NCBI RefSeq assembly: GCF_900129985.1
Contig: NZ_FQXN01000003.1
Location: 186,001 to 250,000 of the forward strand
Length of the DNA stretch: 64,000 nt
Direction: 5' to 3'
From: Thermosipho atlanticus DSM 15807
Lineage (GTDB): Bacteria; Thermotogota; Thermotogae; Thermotogales; Fervidobacteriaceae
Below are positions 33,138-42,050 of this stretch, piece after piece (positions within the stretch are counted from its first letter, which is position 1; each line of letters starts with the position of its first letter). The notes under the pieces are model-generated. The model was given only the letters and a program-made list of their open reading frames with translations, made no database searches and was not told the DNA's origin. The position numbers were made by a program, and so were the translations under genes.

Positions 33138-33591
33138 TTTAAAAGAATCATTTTCTCATGCTGTTGACGGAATAGTTTTTTCAATACTTCAGGAAAGAAA
33201 TTTACGAATCCACTTTTTAATAGGATTCTTGGTACTACTCTTTTCACTCTTTCTGCCAATTGACAAAAATGATTTTATTTGGATTTTTTTTGCTGTTTTC
33301 TTTGTAATTTTATCTGAATTAATTAACACACTAATTGAAAATTTTTTGGATCTGTTTATTCCAGAATATCATCCAATAGTGAAAATAATTAAAGATATAA
33401 GTTCGGGGGTTGTTTTGTGGTCAAGTATGTTTTCTGTAATCGTAGGTGTCGCAGTATTCGGAACGTACTTATTTTCATGGAATATTTTACCTATTAAAAT
33501 TTTAGGATTTATTTTTCTCTCGATATTTCCTTTTATTACAATTATTTGGGGTTATAAAAAATGGAAAAATTTAATTAACGATAAAAGATAA
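33061..33591 (+). CDS. Diacylglycerol/undecaprenol kinase family membrane protein
   Basis: A 176-residue protein of the DgkA family. After a polar 28-residue N terminus comes SFSHAVDGIVFSILQERNLRIHF, then membrane helices and the signature ELINTLIENFLDLF, in which the Glu and Asn residues form the active site (E-x-x-N-T-x-x-E), then HPIVKIIKDISSGVVL. Two extra helices at the C terminus follow, as in Gram-positive undecaprenol kinases or longer relatives. The ATG at 33061 has a strong GAGGCGGTGAAG site, so the 77-nt overlap with korC is probably real. Confidence 0.88.
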   Translation: MEQHSRKKSINQESKENIKEQLGSNNLKESFSHAVDGIVFSILQERNLRIHFLIGFLVLLFSLFLPIDKNDFIWIFFAVFFVILSELINTLIENFLDLFIPEYHPIVKIIKDISSGVVLWSSMFSVIVGVAVFGTYLFSWNILPIKILGFIFLSIFPFITIIWGYKKWKNLINDKR

Positions 33592-33618
33592 TAAATACAA
33601 ATTTGAGGAGGTGTAAGC

Positions 33619-34785
33619 ATGAAAAAATTATTGGTGATTTTGTCATTATTGGTTTTTTCGGTTTTTATATTTGCAGCATTTAAAGATGTACCTGTGAATC
33701 ATTGGGCATATGATGCGGTCAATGAATTAAGTAAACTAGGTATAGTTAGTGGAATGCCAGATGGAACATTTCAAGGTAATCAAGCAATGACAAGATATCA
33801 AGTTGCTGTTGCACTGTACAGGTTATTGGAGAATATCCAAGACAGGATTGATAAAGCAATTTCTGGTTCAGCAAATGTTGAAAAGGTCAGAGAGCAAGTT
33901 TTAACCCTTTCAGATTTAGTAAGCACTGCATTGAATAAAATTGATGCTTTGAGTTCATTAAATAACTCTGTACAAGTTATTTCAAATGATGTAAGTGAGT
34001 TGAAAACTTCCTTGGTAAATATTAAGGATGATTTAAAAAATTTGACGTTTGAAATAGCACAAATAAGAAAACTATCAAACGATAATTTAGAGAAAATTAA
34101 AGAACTTGAAGGCAAAATGAATAATTTAGCTATGAATCAGGATATTGAATCCATTAAAACTGAAATAAAAACTTTAAATTCTTCATTACAATTAAAAGCT
34201 GATAGCTCTTTGGTTACTGAAATTCAAAATCTAGTAACAAAAAATTCAAATCAGATTGCAGCTTTGAGCGGAGATATTAGTGTTTTAAAAACTGATCTTA
34301 GTTCTTTAGAGAAAAAGTTTGAGTCTCAAATTGGTAATTTGAATGATACTGTAAAAACTCTTCAACAAACTCTGGATAAAACTACACTTAAAATTACTTC
34401 CCTTGAAGAATATGTAGCTTCTAATAATAAGAAGATTGATTCGAGATTAGCAACTATATCAGGCGATTATTCACAGTTGAAGGTTGATTTTGATTCATTT
34501 TCAGTTAACACAACTAATAAGTTGAATAGTTTGACAAAAACAATTAATGACCTAGAAACAAAGTTGAACGCTTATGAAACTAAAATTGCAGAATTTGAAA
34601 AACTTAAATCAGACTATGAGGTTTTTAGAAATAACACCGCATCAAGTATAACTGAAATAAATAACAAGGTGCAAAACTTGGAAGATATAACATCAAAACC
34701 TGATAGTTTATCAATGATTTCATTAATTCTTTCAGTAATTGCTACGGGTGTTTCTGTTTTTGTACTGTTTAATTCTTTACCATAA
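33619..34785 (+). CDS. Toga outer-membrane anchor protein of Omp-alpha type (SLH domain plus coiled coil)
   Basis: Rod-shaped spacer that links the Thermotogales outer sheath (toga) to the cell wall. The 388 residues comprise a signal peptide (1-19), one SLH domain (about 20-72: FKDVPVNHWAYDAVNELSKL, GMPDGTFQGN, MTRYQVAVALYRLL), a coiled coil of nearly 280 residues with heptad repeats rich in Leu, Ile, Lys and Ser, and a C-terminal hydrophobic segment (LSMISLILSVIATGVSVFVL) that anchors in the outer membrane. This is the Omp-alpha plan known from Thermotoga maritima. ATG start after GAGGAGGTG; a strong terminator follows. Confidence 0.93.
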   Translation: MKKLLVILSLLVFSVFIFAAFKDVPVNHWAYDAVNELSKLGIVSGMPDGTFQGNQAMTRYQVAVALYRLLENIQDRIDKAISGSANVEKVREQVLTLSDLVSTALNKIDALSSLNNSVQVISNDVSELKTSLVNIKDDLKNLTFEIAQIRKLSNDNLEKIKELEGKMNNLAMNQDIESIKTEIKTLNSSLQLKADSSLVTEIQNLVTKNSNQIAALSGDISVLKTDLSSLEKKFESQIGNLNDTVKTLQQTLDKTTLKITSLEEYVASNNKKIDSRLATISGDYSQLKVDFDSFSVNTTNKLNSLTKTINDLETKLNAYETKIAEFEKLKSDYEVFRNNTASSITEINNKVQNLEDITSKPDSLSMISLILSVIATGVSVFVLFNSLP

Positions 34786-34806
34786 TAGAATTTGTTTAAT
34801 TTTTAT

Positions 34807-34836
34807 AAAAAAGGGAGCTTTAAAGCTCCCTTTTTT
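34807..34836. terminator. Bidirectional terminator between toga protein and transketolase
   Basis: Perfect palindrome with arms AAAAAAGGGAGCTTT and AAAGCTCCCTTTTTT. A- and T-runs on both sides make it work in both directions; it separates two convergent genes and includes the last bases of tkt. Confidence 0.95.
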
Positions 34837-36700
34837 ATTCTTCAAATAAAATTTTAATATTTTTTATAATTCCTTCTTTATCTAATCCAAACAATTTAAA
34901 CAGGTATTTGTAATCTCCTGAAACTGGGAATCTATCAATTCCAACTTTTAAGAATTTTTCAGGTAAAATTCTCATTTCAAATAATTTGGCTTCAATCATT
35001 TTTCCTAAACCATTAAATACGTTATGATCTTCGAGAACTAGTATTTTGGTTCTTGAATATCTTGCAAGAGTTTCTTCATCAAGATCTAACGGACATGAAA
35101 CGTTAAGTAATGCAACATCAATTCCTTCCCTTTTTAGTTCATCTACGGCCTTAATAGCATGAGGAATTATTGAACCCATTGTAATAATTACTGCATCGTT
35201 TCCTTCTCTTAATACATCAATCTTTCCATATTTGAATTCGTAATTTTCATCGAAGAAAATTGTTCCATCTTCTTTTTTAATTGGTTCTAACTTGCTTCTT
35301 CCCATAGCTACAACAAAGTTTCCATACCTTGATGCAACGTATCTTACAACTCTATCAGTCTGATTAGGATCAACGGGGACTATTACCTTGAAACCGAACC
35401 ATGAAGTTGGAGCAGAAATATAATTCAATGCATGATGAGTTTTACCATCTTCACCCACATCAATACCACAATGTGTTACAACAACTTTCAAGTTGGTATG
35501 ATTAATTGCATTAAGTCTATGTTGGTTAAAAGTTTCATCAATACCAAAAACGCCGAAATCAGCAAAGAATGTTACAAAACCTTCAACGCTCAAAGCACCA
35601 GCAAGTGCCGCAGCATTGTGTTCCTGAACACCAATCTCAATGATTCTATCAGGTCTTTCTTTATCAAGTATATTTAGTTTGACTGAACCTTTTAAATCGC
35701 AGTCTACTGCAACAACATTATTGTTGTTTATTGCCAAATCTGCAATTGCTCTTCCTAATGCTGTTCTATTATCTGTTTTTTCTGTATAAATTCTTGGTTT
35801 ACCTGTGTTAATTTTGACGTCATACTCAAGTTTGATCTTTTCGTGTTCAACAATTGGTAAACTATCTCTTATTTTAATAAATTTTTCAATATCATTTTCA
35901 ATATTTAATTCATTAAGAGCATGTTCAAGCTCTTCTCTATTAAGTGGTTTTCCGTGGTAATCCGGTTTATCTTCCATAAATGAAACACCTTTTCCAATAA
36001 TTGTATGTGCAATTATGACCGTTGGAGAATTGTCTTTTTTGGCTATTTTTAATGCTGAAAGTATCTGTTCGTAATCATGTCCATCAATTTCTATTGTTTT
36101 CCAACCTGCAGCTTCATATTCTTTTTTTAAATCAACGTACATTATATCTTTTGCCCTTCCACTTATTTGGATATCATTGTAATCGACAATTACAGTGAGA
36201 TTATTTAATTTGTATTTTGAAGCAGTTCGTCTTGCTTCAGTAACTTGTCCTTTTGCACTTTCGCCATCGCTCATTAAAACATAGACGTGATAATCTTTGT
36301 TTTTAAATTTAGCAGCTAAAGCCATTCCTACGCCGGCAGATAGGCCCTGACCTAAATTTCCTGTCGTCCACTCTACACCAGGTATTCCTCTTGTAATATG
36401 GCCTTCAAATATACTTGATGGGTGCCTAAAACCACTAATCACTTTTTCTCTGTCTACAAAACCGTAAGCTGCTAGTGTACTGTAAACTGCAGGCGAGATA
36501 TGTCCATGACTAATGATAATTCTATCTCGATTTTCATTCCAAGGGTCATTTGGAAAGACATTTGCAAAAGAATATAATGTTACCAGTAAATCAATCGATG
36601 ACATTGAACCACCGGGATGTCCGGAGTTAGCAACGGAAGTCATTTTTAAAATGTCACCTCTACAATTTGTTGCTAGTTCTTTAAGATGTTCAATTGTCAA
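34835..36700 (-). CDS. tkt: Transketolase
   Basis: TPP enzyme of the pentose phosphate pathway that moves two-carbon units between sugar phosphates. The single 621-residue chain holds the pyrophosphate-binding half (NSGHPGGSMSSIDLL, SHGHISPAVYSTLA, TGNLGQGLSAGVGMA, MSDGESAKGQVTEARR) and the pyrimidine-binding half (VDCDLKGSVKLN, RIIEIGVQEHNAAALAGALS with the catalytic Glu). Many archaea and some anaerobes split these halves; here they are joined. TTG at 36700 is chosen for its GGAGGTGGTGA site; a GTG at 36709 lies inside that site. It is a single-gene unit. Confidence 0.96.
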   Translation of the reverse strand: MTIEHLKELATNCRGDILKMTSVANSGHPGGSMSSIDLLVTLYSFANVFPNDPWNENRDRIIISHGHISPAVYSTLAAYGFVDREKVISGFRHPSSIFEGHITRGIPGVEWTTGNLGQGLSAGVGMALAAKFKNKDYHVYVLMSDGESAKGQVTEARRTASKYKLNNLTVIVDYNDIQISGRAKDIMYVDLKKEYEAAGWKTIEIDGHDYEQILSALKIAKKDNSPTVIIAHTIIGKGVSFMEDKPDYHGKPLNREELEHALNELNIENDIEKFIKIRDSLPIVEHEKIKLEYDVKINTGKPRIYTEKTDNRTALGRAIADLAINNNNVVAVDCDLKGSVKLNILDKERPDRIIEIGVQEHNAAALAGALSVEGFVTFFADFGVFGIDETFNQHRLNAINHTNLKVVVTHCGIDVGEDGKTHHALNYISAPTSWFGFKVIVPVDPNQTDRVVRYVASRYGNFVVAMGRSKLEPIKKEDGTIFFDENYEFKYGKIDVLREGNDAVIITMGSIIPHAIKAVDELKREGIDVALLNVSCPLDLDEETLARYSRTKILVLEDHNVFNGLGKMIEAKLFEMRILPEKFLKVGIDRFPVSGDYKYLFKLFGLDKEGIIKNIKILFEE

Positions 36701-36724
36701 AATCACCACCTCCTTATCAAAATT

Positions 36725-36733
36725 ATTATATCA
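36725..36733 (-). promoter_or_regulatory. Extended -10 promoter of tkt
   Basis: TGATATAAT (TGnTATAAT) on the minus strand, 25 nt before the tkt start codon; no strong -35. Confidence 0.5.
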
Positions 36734-36815
36734 TCTTAAAATTACGATTGGTTAAAAATTATTATTCGAAAAATGTTAAATATATAATTATATTTGGGAT
36801 AAAAATTTTGTAATG

Positions 36816-36824
36816 TGATATAAT
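36816..36824 (+). promoter_or_regulatory. Extended -10 promoter of the flavin reductase-pilus run
   Basis: TGATATAAT (TGnTATAAT), 30 nt before the flavin reductase start. Genes from here to 47927 follow with overlaps or small gaps, so this may drive the whole pilus cluster. Confidence 0.5.
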
Positions 36825-36854
36825 ACTATAATGTAATTTAAGCGAGGTGATTGT

Positions 36855-37316
36855 ATGGATGCACTTGGTAAATTGTATTCTTCAGTAGCTGTTGTAAGTA
36901 TGAATTTAAATGGGAAAATTAATGGAATAACAGTTGCATGGATTGTTCGTGTTTCCATTAAACCAAAATTGATTGTTATTTCTATTGGAAAAACAAGGTA
37001 TAGTCATGAATTATTAAACAAAGTAGAATATTATGGTGTTTCTGTTTTGTCCTGTAAACAAAAAGAGATTGCAAAAATTTTTGGAACATATTCAGGAAGA
37101 AATTATGACAAGTTCAAAAATGTTGAATATACTTTTTCAAAAAGGGGATTACCGATAATAAATGGTTCAGTCGCTTACTTGGAATGTAAAATTATAGATA
37201 AATTTGATGTTGGAGATCATACTTTGTTTGTCGGTGAGGTTGTTGATGAAAAAGTTTTATCCAATGAGAAACCATTAATATATGGGGAACACAAAATTTT
37301 GGAGGTGCTTGACTAG
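36855..37316 (+). CDS. Flavin reductase-like FMN-binding protein
   Basis: A 153-residue split-barrel protein of the flavin reductase/flavoredoxin family. The pattern MDALGKLYSSVAVVS, NGITVAWIVRVSIKPKLIVISI, SGRNYDKF and a late AYLECKIIDKFDVGDHTLFVGEV (in part) is typical: the His in GDHTLFVGEV is a conserved position. It likely carries FMN and passes electrons to an unknown partner. ATG start with GCGAGGTGA; it touches the next gene by 1 nt. Confidence 0.88.
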   Translation: MDALGKLYSSVAVVSMNLNGKINGITVAWIVRVSIKPKLIVISIGKTRYSHELLNKVEYYGVSVLSCKQKEIAKIFGTYSGRNYDKFKNVEYTFSKRGLPIINGSVAYLECKIIDKFDVGDHTLFVGEVVDEKVLSNEKPLIYGEHKILEVLD

Positions 37317-37912
37317 TGTTTGAACACTATTACACTGAAAATCCTACAAGTCAATTACGAGTAAAAGAAGTTGAACTAAAATTGTCAAATGGGCATATAT
37401 ACAAGTTTAAAACTCCTTCAGGGGTATATTCATTTGGGAAAATAGACAAAGCTTCCAAAATTTTGATTGAGTATACATCAATAAAGACAGGTAAGGTTTT
37501 AGATATAGGTTGTGGGTATGGATTAATAGGGATTACATTAAAAAAAGAATATCCCGAGATTGAATTGTATATGAGTGATATTAATAAACGAGCTGTGGAA
37601 TTTGCAAAAATCAATGCCAAAGAGAATAATATTGAAGCGATTATAAAACAAGGAAATTTGTATGACGTTTGGGAAAATTTTATTTTTGATCATATAATTT
37701 CCAATCCTCCTATAGTAGCTGGTAAAGAAGTGTGGATGGAATTGATAACAAATGCTTATACACATCTGAAAAAAAGCGGCTCATTAGAACTTGTTGCTTA
37801 TCATAATAAGGGTGGGAGAAGAATAAAAGAATTTATGAAAGAAATTTTCGGAAATGTGGAAGAGTTATGTAAAAAAGGAGGCATTAGAGTATATAAATCT
37901 ATAAGATTATGA
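37316..37912 (+). CDS. RsmC-like class I methyltransferase
   Basis: A 198-residue SAM-dependent methyltransferase of the MTS ('methyltransferase small') family. SAM-binding DIGCGYGLIGITL, acidic loop MSDINKRAVEFAKINA and the catalytic NPPI motif (IISNPPIVAGKE) point to N2-guanine methylation of rRNA, as by RsmC/RlmG, but the target is not proven. The protein has only the catalytic half of the E. coli enzymes. GTG start with GGAGGTG upstream; overlaps both neighbours. Confidence 0.88.
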   Translation: MFEHYYTENPTSQLRVKEVELKLSNGHIYKFKTPSGVYSFGKIDKASKILIEYTSIKTGKVLDIGCGYGLIGITLKKEYPEIELYMSDINKRAVEFAKINAKENNIEAIIKQGNLYDVWENFIFDHIISNPPIVAGKEVWMELITNAYTHLKKSGSLELVAYHNKGGRRIKEFMKEIFGNVEELCKKGGIRVYKSIRL

Positions 37913-38586
37913 CAATAAGTTTAGTAAATGTCTCATATGTTTACAACAAAAATACTCCGATTGAAAAAAAAGTATTAAAAAGAGTAAATTTAGAAATAAA
38001 CTTAAACGAAGTGATTTATATTGTCGGAAAGACAGGCTCTGGTAAAACTACGTTATTGTATTTAATTGATTTTTTAATTAAACCTACATCTGGTATAATA
38101 TATGTTGATGGTAAAAGTCCATATGATAATCCGGATAAATATAGAAAAAATATAGGATTTGCATTCCAGTTTCCTGAAAGGCAGTTTTTTTCAGAAACGG
38201 TTAAAGATGAAATTACATTTTCTTTGAAAAATCTTAACATAGATAATGTTGATAAAAGATTAGAGTATGTTCAAAGAATTTTAGATATTGATGATGAAAT
38301 GTTAACGAAAAATCCTTTCAAATTATCCGGTGGTGAACAAAGAAGAGTAGCTATTGCTTCGGCCATTGTGCATGATCCAGAAATATTGATTCTTGATGAA
38401 CCTACGGTAAGTTTGGATTATATTAATGAAGCAAGAATAATAACGTTTTTGAAGGAATGGAGTAATATAAAAAACAAAACTTTGGTAATTGTAACGCATG
38501 ATATAGAAAAGTTTAAAGAAATACCAGGGAAGGTATATTATCTTAAAAAAGGCAAATTAATAAGGAGTGATTCCATTGGTATATAG
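37909..38586 (+). CDS. ABC transporter ATPase, energy-coupling-factor (EcfA/CbiO) type
   Basis: A 225-residue nucleotide-binding subunit. Walker A GKTGSGKTT at about residues 40-48, the signature LSGGEQRRVAIASAI, Walker B ILILDEP and switch His in VTHD are complete. The segment IGFAFQFPERQFFSETV is characteristic of EcfA proteins, which drive vitamin uptake with EcfT and an S component. None of those is nearby, so it may serve unlinked ECF transporters. It starts by overlapping the methyltransferase stop (ATGA) and overlaps pilC by 11 nt. Confidence 0.9.
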   Translation: MTISLVNVSYVYNKNTPIEKKVLKRVNLEINLNEVIYIVGKTGSGKTTLLYLIDFLIKPTSGIIYVDGKSPYDNPDKYRKNIGFAFQFPERQFFSETVKDEITFSLKNLNIDNVDKRLEYVQRILDIDDEMLTKNPFKLSGGEQRRVAIASAIVHDPEILILDEPTVSLDYINEARIITFLKEWSNIKNKTLVIVTHDIEKFKEIPGKVYYLKKGKLIRSDSIGI

Positions 38587-39775
38587 ATATGTGGCTGTTA
38601 ACAAAGAAAAGAAGAAAGTTTCGGGAACAATTGAGGCTGATAATGTAAAAGAAGCAATATTTAGACTCCGGTCTAATGGATTTGCAGTTTTAGAAATTAG
38701 GGAAGCAAGAGTGTTTAATTTTAGTTTGAAAAATTTATTTGGAATTCCATTGAATGATATTGTTTTGTTTTCAAGGCAGTTTGAAACGATGATAAGTGCG
38801 GGAATCAGAATTAGAGATGCACTTTCGGTATTAACTGAACAGGAAATTTTTTCGAAAAGATTTAGAAATGTAATAAAAAAGGTAATAAATGAAATTGATG
38901 GTGGGAGTTCTTTGTCCGAAGCATTTGAAAAACAAGAAGTTTTTGATGAAGTTTTTATAAACATGATAAAAGCAGGTGAAGAGGGAGGAGTATTAGACGT
39001 CACTTTAAAGAAACTTGCTGTGTATTATGAAAATGTATATAAAATGCAACAACAAGTAAAATCAGCAATGGTATATCCTACGTTTATTTTAACTTTTGCT
39101 GTAATTGTTGTGATGGTAATAAGTGTGTTTATTTTACCCAAATTATTTAGTGCATTTGGAAGTAACATTCCAAGTACAGGTATGATAGCTTTTTTAATGA
39201 ACTTAAATCAATTTCTCAGAAACAACTGGCTTTTAGCAATTTTAATTGTTATAACTGCGTTTGTTGGGATATTTATTTTTCTCAAAACAAAATATGGTGT
39301 AATTACTAAGGAATTTATTGGAAAGATAATTCCTCCCGTAAGAAAGTTAAGAGAGAAAATAACTCAGGAAAGATTTTGCCGAACTTTTGGTGTTTTAGTT
39401 GGTAGTGGTGTATCAATAATTGAATCTCTAGGAATGGCTGCAAACGCTTCTAACAATAGACAATTTATTAACAAAATAAAAAATGTCCAAGAAAAAGTTA
39501 AGTCAGGAAGCACATTAAAAAATGCTTTAAAATCTGAGAAAGTATTTCCTCAGATTATTTATGAAATGGTAGGTACTGGTGAAGAAACTGGACAATTGGA
39601 TGTTGTGATGGAAAAAGTTGCCGACTTTTTTGATGATCAAATTCAGCAAGATACCAAAAAGCTATTATCACTTATTGAACCACTGATGATAGCTTTTGTT
39701 GGCTTATTTATTGCATTTTTGGCTTACACCATGTATTCGACTATTTTCTCAATGCAGTCCACAATTGGTGTATGA
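38576..39775 (+). CDS. pilC: Type IV pilus inner-membrane platform protein PilC
   Basis: Inner-membrane protein of the GspF/PilC family, around which the assembly ATPase builds the pilus. The 399 residues contain two homologous GspF domains, each with cytoplasmic helices and membrane segments: GGSSLSEAFEKQEVFDEVFI, MIKAGEEGGVLDVTL in the first, and SGSTLKNALKSEKVFPQIIY, MVGTGEETGQLDVVMEKVAD (in part) in the second. TTG start at 38576 after AAGGAGTGA; the in-frame GTG at 38567 lies within that site. It begins the pilC-pilQ block; no PilB ATPase gene is in the window. Confidence 0.95.
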   Translation: MVYRYVAVNKEKKKVSGTIEADNVKEAIFRLRSNGFAVLEIREARVFNFSLKNLFGIPLNDIVLFSRQFETMISAGIRIRDALSVLTEQEIFSKRFRNVIKKVINEIDGGSSLSEAFEKQEVFDEVFINMIKAGEEGGVLDVTLKKLAVYYENVYKMQQQVKSAMVYPTFILTFAVIVVMVISVFILPKLFSAFGSNIPSTGMIAFLMNLNQFLRNNWLLAILIVITAFVGIFIFLKTKYGVITKEFIGKIIPPVRKLREKITQERFCRTFGVLVGSGVSIIESLGMAANASNNRQFINKIKNVQEKVKSGSTLKNALKSEKVFPQIIYEMVGTGEETGQLDVVMEKVADFFDDQIQQDTKKLLSLIEPLMIAFVGLFIAFLAYTMYSTIFSMQSTIGV

Positions 39776-39776
39776 T

Positions 39777-40124
39777 ATGACGTATTTAGAGATTTTAATT
39801 ATCATGATTATTTCAGTGTTAATTTTTTCTATTTCAATGTTTGGAATTTTAAATATTTTGAATAAAAATTTATTTAAAGAGGAAATGCTAGAAACTTATA
39901 TTTATTCTGGCCTTTGGAAATCAAAAGGAAATTATTTAAAATATAGTAAGTTTAGATTTACTATATACTATTCTCAAAGTGATTTAACAATATCTAAGCT
40001 ACTTGAAACAAACAATTTGTTTTCAATTACTGATTTAAGAATTGTCCCTTTTAAATGGGTAAATGGCGGGAATTTTGGTGGGGTAACTATTGAACCTATA
40101 ACATTTGAGGTTAACACGAAATAA
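39777..40124 (+). CDS. Pilin-like small membrane protein of the pilus cluster
   Basis: A 115-residue protein between pilC and pilM. It opens MTYLEILIIMIISVLIFSIS, which resembles the mature N terminus of type IV pilins (F-T-L-I-E) with Glu at position 5 and a long hydrophobic helix, yet there is no Gly-ended leader before it. The rest is soluble and mostly beta strand. The ATG lies 1 nt after the pilC stop with no clear ribosome site, so translation is probably coupled. It could be an uncleaved pilin-like protein or simply a single-helix accessory protein. Confidence 0.6.
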   Translation: MTYLEILIIMIISVLIFSISMFGILNILNKNLFKEEMLETYIYSGLWKSKGNYLKYSKFRFTIYYSQSDLTISKLLETNNLFSITDLRIVPFKWVNGGNFGGVTIEPITFEVNTK

Positions 40125-40136
40125 GGGGGGATTAAT

Positions 40137-41075
40137 TTGAGCATTATTGGAAGAAAAATAATATCATTTGATGTTAAAAATAATCATATAAATTATGGGA
40201 TTGGAAATTACTTATTTGGTAGGGTTAGGGTTAAAAAATTTGGGGAGTATAAATCGAATATAAAATTTGAAATAGATGACTTAATTGTTGTTAACTTACC
40301 TTGGGATCTTATTCTTCATTTGTCGATAGAAACTCCTGGAATTGTAAATGAAAAACAATTAAGAGAATATTTATCAATTGAAATATCACAGAATTTAGGT
40401 ATTGATTCTTCCGAATTATATTTTGATTATGTTAAACCAATTTCTGACAAAATAAATGTTTTTGTAGTAAAAGAAGCAGATTTAAAAGTATACTTAGAAA
40501 AAATTAAATCTCAAGGTATTCCCGAACCAGATGTTGCATATCCCGATATTTTGAAAGAAGTATTAGTTTTGCAAAAGTATGTGGGTTTAAACTTGTATTT
40601 CATAGTTACAAATGATTACTCAGGAACATTGATTTTAATGGATAAGAATTTACGACATATGAGATTTTCGTATTTAACTCTTGAATATTTAAACAAGGTT
40701 GTTACAGATGAGTTTGGAATTAATATCTATGAAACAGAAAAATCTGATGATATTAATTTAAAATAAAAAATCAAACTGTTTTTAAAGCCTTTAGTAATTG
40801 ATTTGATTTCTGAGATTGAGAGGGAAATTTTAATTTCAGTGAATTCAACAGAGGGACAAATTACAACAGATTTATTAAATGGAATAACAATATTAACTGA
40901 TTCTGTGTTATTAAATGAATTAATTGAAGAAAATTACACATTGGGTGAAATATTGAATAAAAAATACTTAAGGCCAATTTTAAGCTTCCCCATTGATGAT
41001 TTTTCTTATTTAGGTTGTACAGGGCTGCTTATAAGAGGGGGGATTGAATTTGGAAAAGTTAAATTTGTACACTGA
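40137..41075 (+). pseudogene. pilM: PilM-like pilus assembly protein, interrupted by an in-frame TAA
   Basis: Actin-like cytoplasmic protein of the PilMNOP platform. The frame from the TTG at 40137 (after AAGGGGGG) encodes 209 residues with PilM-like features (IISFDVKNN, ETPGIVNEKQLREYLSIEI, IPEPDVAYPDILKEV) and then meets TAA at 40764-40766. The same frame continues without a break for another 102 codons (KIKLFLKPLVIDLISEIERE and on) to 41075, the part where PilM normally has its C-terminal helices. There is no ribosome site to restart translation. A single AAA-to-TAA change would explain it; sequencing error or readthrough are alternatives. Confidence 0.78.
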
Positions 41076-41622
41076 TAAGGTTCAAGTGATATCTTTAAAA
41101 AAATTTATAATATATTTGTTAATTGCTTTAGTACCATTTATTTCTATGATGTTTTATTCATATATCTGGAATCAATGGGAAGTTAGTAAAATAGCGGTGG
41201 AATATCCTAAAATTTTGAATGTAATTGAATTTTTTGATTTAAAAAATACTCCGAAACTTATAAAAAGTGAAATGAATAATTTTAATAGCAAAATATTTGA
41301 AATTTCAAATGAAATAAATAAATATCGCAACTATTTTAATGATGTTTTGAGATCAAAATATTTTTTGCAAATTTTGTTTAATGAGCTTGATGAAACTTTT
41401 AAAAAGTATAGAACTAACTTTTTCGTTGAGAATATTGAAATAACATCAAAGAGTTTTTTTGTAAAATTTTATGAATTTTCAAGAAACCAGTATATGGATC
41501 TTGAAAATCTTCGAAAGAAATTATCTGCAGTATATAAAGATTTTAAAATAGAACTAGTTTCAACAAAAAATCTTTATAAGGATTTTAAGGTATATGAATA
41601 CGTTTTGGAGGGAAGTTTATGA
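41044..41622 (+). CDS. pilN: PilN-like pilus assembly protein
   Basis: A 192-residue inner-membrane protein with a short cytoplasmic N terminus (MNLEKLNLYTDKVQ), one membrane helix at about 20-40 and a periplasmic domain with coiled coil, the PilN layout; in other species the N-terminal PilN motif INLLP-like binds PilM. Recognition rests on order (M-N-O-P-Q) and topology more than on sequence. TTG start after GAGGGGGGA, overlapping pilM by 32 nt, so it should be translated even if pilM is broken. Confidence 0.75.
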   Translation: MNLEKLNLYTDKVQVISLKKFIIYLLIALVPFISMMFYSYIWNQWEVSKIAVEYPKILNVIEFFDLKNTPKLIKSEMNNFNSKIFEISNEINKYRNYFNDVLRSKYFLQILFNELDETFKKYRTNFFVENIEITSKSFFVKFYEFSRNQYMDLENLRKKLSAVYKDFKIELVSTKNLYKDFKVYEYVLEGSL

Positions 41623-42050
41623 AATTGAATAGGAGAGTTGCTTTTTTTATTGTTATGTTAGTTTTTAGCTTAAGTATCTTGTTTGGATTATACAATTTAT
41701 TTATAATTCAAAAAGATTTCATTGAAAAATTAAAAAGTGATATTATAGAACTGAACGCTTTAATTTTAAAACGTGATTATTTGAACGAGGAGTTAAAAAC
41801 TATAAAGCAGGAAATTGAAGATGAAAAAGTTAAGAAAGATTTGGAAAACTATTATAATAATGGAAATACCATTGAAGGTGTATTTGAAAAAACAGTGGTA
41901 GAAAATATACTCAAGATAATTTTGAACTCAAGGTCATTAAAAATTGATAGCCTTCGGATGAATGTTAGGACAAAATTTCCTTTTGTATTTGAAAAGCCTG
42001 ATAAAGTTCTTGTAAGCTTTTTTGTTAAGGTTGGTGATTTAAATGAATAA
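41619..42050 (+). CDS. pilO: PilO-like pilus assembly protein
   Basis: A 143-residue protein with one membrane helix at about 7-27, a coiled-coil stretch (residues 30-75) and a short C-terminal fold, the topology of PilO, which pairs with PilN in the periplasm. Shorter than usual PilO (about 200). Assigned by position and topology. It overlaps pilN by 4 nt (ATGA) and the next gene by 8 nt. Confidence 0.7.
   Translation: MKLNRRVAFFIVMLVFSLSILFGLYNLFIIQKDFIEKLKSDIIELNALILKRDYLNEELKTIKQEIEDEKVKKDLENYYNNGNTIEGVFEKTVVENILKIILNSRSLKIDSLRMNVRTKFPFVFEKPDKVLVSFFVKVGDLNE

Noticed and set aside
37909-38586. Missing ThiQ ATPase of the thiamine transporter
   Set aside because: The Q-loop region FQFPERQFF is of EcfA type, not ThiQ, and no TPP riboswitch is nearby; cannot be assigned to ThiBP.
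40803-41075. A separate 90-residue gene after the first part of pilM
   Set aside because: It is in the same frame as pilM, has no ribosome site, and its sequence continues PilM. Treated as the 3' part of an interrupted gene.
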